The notes below the pieces were generated by a model. The model was not told where the DNA came from, did no database searches, and was given only the letters and a program-made list of their open reading frames with translations. Shown here one piece after another: positions 13,978-15,567 of a stretch of DNA of 15,567 nt (position 1 is the stretch's first letter; each line of letters starts with the position of its first letter). A program made the translations under genes and the position numbers. This DNA comes from Solobacterium sp. (GTDB lineage: Bacteria; Bacillota_I; Bacilli_A; Erysipelotrichales; Erysipelotrichaceae), in NCBI GenBank assembly GCA_017475415.1, contig JAFVFM010000077.1, positions 1 to 15,567 of the forward strand, given 5' to 3'.

Positions 13978-13986
13978 TGTTATAAT
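13978..13986 (+). promoter_or_regulatory. Extended -10 promoter of the DUF262 gene
   Basis: TGT followed by a perfect TATAAT (13981-13986), with no convincing -35. The predicted +1 is about 13993. AAGGAGA at 13998-14004 serves as the ribosome binding site. Confidence 0.6.
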
Positions 13987-14009
13987 TCTTTAGGCACAAG
14001 GAGATAATG

Positions 14010-15567
14010 ATGCTTAAACAACCTGTTCGTACAAGTATATCTGACTTTATTAAAACAACAATGGGATCGCAATTTGTGATTCCTGTATATCAAAGAACGT
14101 ATACATGGATACCAGAAAAAGAAACCATGCGTTTTATGCATGATGTAGAAAAGGTATTAGAGAATCGTGATCATACACACTTTCTCGGTATTATCATTTA
14201 TATGGAATCAAAAATATCCACAATGTTAAGACAATTTCAAATTGTGGATGGCCAACAAAGAATGACTACTACATTCATCTTTCTATTAGCACTTAAGCGC
14301 GTTGCAGAAGAAAAAGGGAATCGTAATGTGGCAGGAATGATTGATGATTATTATTTATACAATCTCCATATGGAAGATGCCTTTAGTTTACGTTTGAAGC
14401 CAGCAGTAGATAGTGATGATGTTTATGCAAAACTGGTATATGGCTCTGTGCGTGATTTAAATGCGAAAGAAAAAGAATCAGGAGTATTTCGTAATTATCA
14501 TTTTATTCATAAAAGAATCCTTGAATTGGCTAAGAAATATCCATTAATGGATATATTAGATTGTCTTAGTAGGATGGATATATTGGAATTTCCTTTATCC
14601 GATAGAGATAATGCACAAGAAATATTTGAATCTATCAATTCAACTGGTGCTCCATTAACTTCTGCAGATTTAATTCGTAATTATATTTTGATGAATCATA
14701 CAGATGCCGAACAAGAACGTTACTACAAAATGTATTGGCAATCTTTAGAAGATTATTATCCTGAATCAAGAAAGTTAGAAGAATTCTTCCGTTTCTTTTT
14801 GGCCATTAAGACATATGATTTATTGAATCGACGTGATGTATATGATGGTTTTAAACAATATTGGTCTTCATCAAAAGATAAGCCAGAAAAGAAATTACAA
14901 GAAATCAATCGCTATTGCCGTTATTACCATGAAATATATGAAGGTGAGGCGGAAGATAAAGATATTGAACAGGCACTAATGGATTTCCGCATTACAGATT
15001 CAAGAATGCCTGCACCTTTCTTAATGGAAGTTATGCAATATTATTATGCAGGTAAGATAGAAAAGAAAACGGTCATTGCGGTAATACGTTTAATCGAATC
15101 TTATTTAGTAAGAAGAGCCTTATGTGCGAATGATAATAGTAATCTAAGCCATTATTTTCCTACTTTATTGCGTACAGTAATCGCTTCTTATCAAAAGAAT
15201 AAAAAAGAAGATTTTTATTCTTTAACACGTTTACACTTAGTGACTTATAATCGTGGTAAAACTTTGGCTATGCCTACGGATGAACAATTGCGTACACAAT
15301 TAAAAGAAGTGAATGCATATTCGCTAATGATTGTGCGTCCAGTATTAGAGAGAATTGAGCATTATGAATCTCATGCGAAAGTAGAGATGAAGGATTTGAA
15401 TATTGAACATATATTGCCGCAGAATCCAAATGTATGGTGGAAGAAGAATTGTGGTATAGAAGATGAAGATGAATATAGCTTCTATGCGAATCTAATCGGT
15501 AATTTAACCTTATGTGCAGAATATGATAATTCTCGTATGGGAAATGAAGATTTTTCGTTCAAAAAGA
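14010..15567 (+). CDS. DUF262/DUF1524 (GmrSD-like) protein, partial at 3' end
   Basis: The frame is open from the paired ATGs at 14007 and 14010 to the window end (519 codons from 14010). ATG 14010 is preferred because it lies six bases after AAGGAG; 14007 leaves only three. The N-terminal DUF262 (GmrS/ParB-like nucleotide-binding) domain shows IPVYQRTYTW at 24-33, DGQQRMTT at 80-87, and FESINSTGAPLTSADLIRN near 206-224. The C-terminal DUF1524 domain (HNH-type nuclease) shows IEHILPQNPN with His467, then NLIGNLTLCAEYDNSRMGN close to the edge. Relatives include GmrSD, which cuts modified phage DNA, and SspE-type effectors, so a defence role is plausible but not shown. No partner gene is visible upstream. 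The end and any downstream genes lie outside the window. Confidence 0.9.
   Translation, partial: MLKQPVRTSISDFIKTTMGSQFVIPVYQRTYTWIPEKETMRFMHDVEKVLENRDHTHFLGIIIYMESKISTMLRQFQIVDGQQRMTTTFIFLLALKRVAEEKGNRNVAGMIDDYYLYNLHMEDAFSLRLKPAVDSDDVYAKLVYGSVRDLNAKEKESGVFRNYHFIHKRILELAKKYPLMDILDCLSRMDILEFPLSDRDNAQEIFESINSTGAPLTSADLIRNYILMNHTDAEQERYYKMYWQSLEDYYPESRKLEEFFRFFLAIKTYDLLNRRDVYDGFKQYWSSSKDKPEKKLQEINRYCRYYHEIYEGEAEDKDIEQALMDFRITDSRMPAPFLMEVMQYYYAGKIEKKTVIAVIRLIESYLVRRALCANDNSNLSHYFPTLLRTVIASYQKNKKEDFYSLTRLHLVTYNRGKTLAMPTDEQLRTQLKEVNAYSLMIVRPVLERIEHYESHAKVEMKDLNIEHILPQNPNVWWKKNCGIEDEDEYSFYANLIGNLTLCAEYDNSRMGNEDFSFKK

Noticed and set aside
1..15567. CRISPR array, insertion sequence or prophage
   Set aside because: No repeated spacers, transposase, integrase or terminal inverted repeats were found by reading both strands.

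Overview
This is AT-rich DNA from a low-GC Gram-positive bacterium. The dense stop-start overlaps, the gene families and the fused aroE-aroK suggest an Erysipelotrichia-like Firmicute (inference, not proven).

Bases 1-7418 are an aromatic amino acid locus. The 3' end of pheA is followed by aroB, aroC, a fused aroE-aroK, a type I-beta DAHP synthase (aroF), aroA, tyrA and aroQ. All seven steps from DAHP to chorismate are present, plus the prephenate branches to Tyr and Phe. From aroB to aroQ each gene overlaps the next by 1 to 11 bases. Only chorismate mutase is not seen; it may be fused to the cut-off N-terminus of pheA.

The most interesting region is the 205-base gap between pheA and aroB. 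It holds a good promoter whose predicted +1 is the A of an ATG. That ATG opens a 12-codon peptide, MQMNKFYYFYFR, with six consecutive Phe/Tyr codons. Mutually exclusive hairpins follow, and then an intrinsic terminator that runs straight into the aroB ribosome binding site. This looks like a ribosome-mediated Phe/Tyr attenuator with a leaderless leader peptide.

Bases 7443-8386 hold a small transcription unit: a membrane-anchored NusG-domain-II protein and a Gx-transporter-like membrane protein. This pair resembles EetA/EetB of flavin-based extracellular electron transfer. Convergent to it is rarA (minus strand), whose usual C-terminal tail is cut off by two tandem in-frame TAA codons while the tail stays open in frame.

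Bases 9750-12857 hold a MATE efflux pump and an unrecognised 542-residue soluble protein. Then come two minus-strand tRNA genes (Glu-UUC, then Trp-CCA), divergent from udp (uridine phosphorylase). The window ends inside a DUF262/DUF1524 (GmrSD-like) gene, a possible defence nuclease.

Most of the promoters found have an extended -10 element (TGn upstream of the hexamer). Several place the predicted +1 within a few bases of the start codon, so leaderless or near-leaderless mRNAs may be common here.
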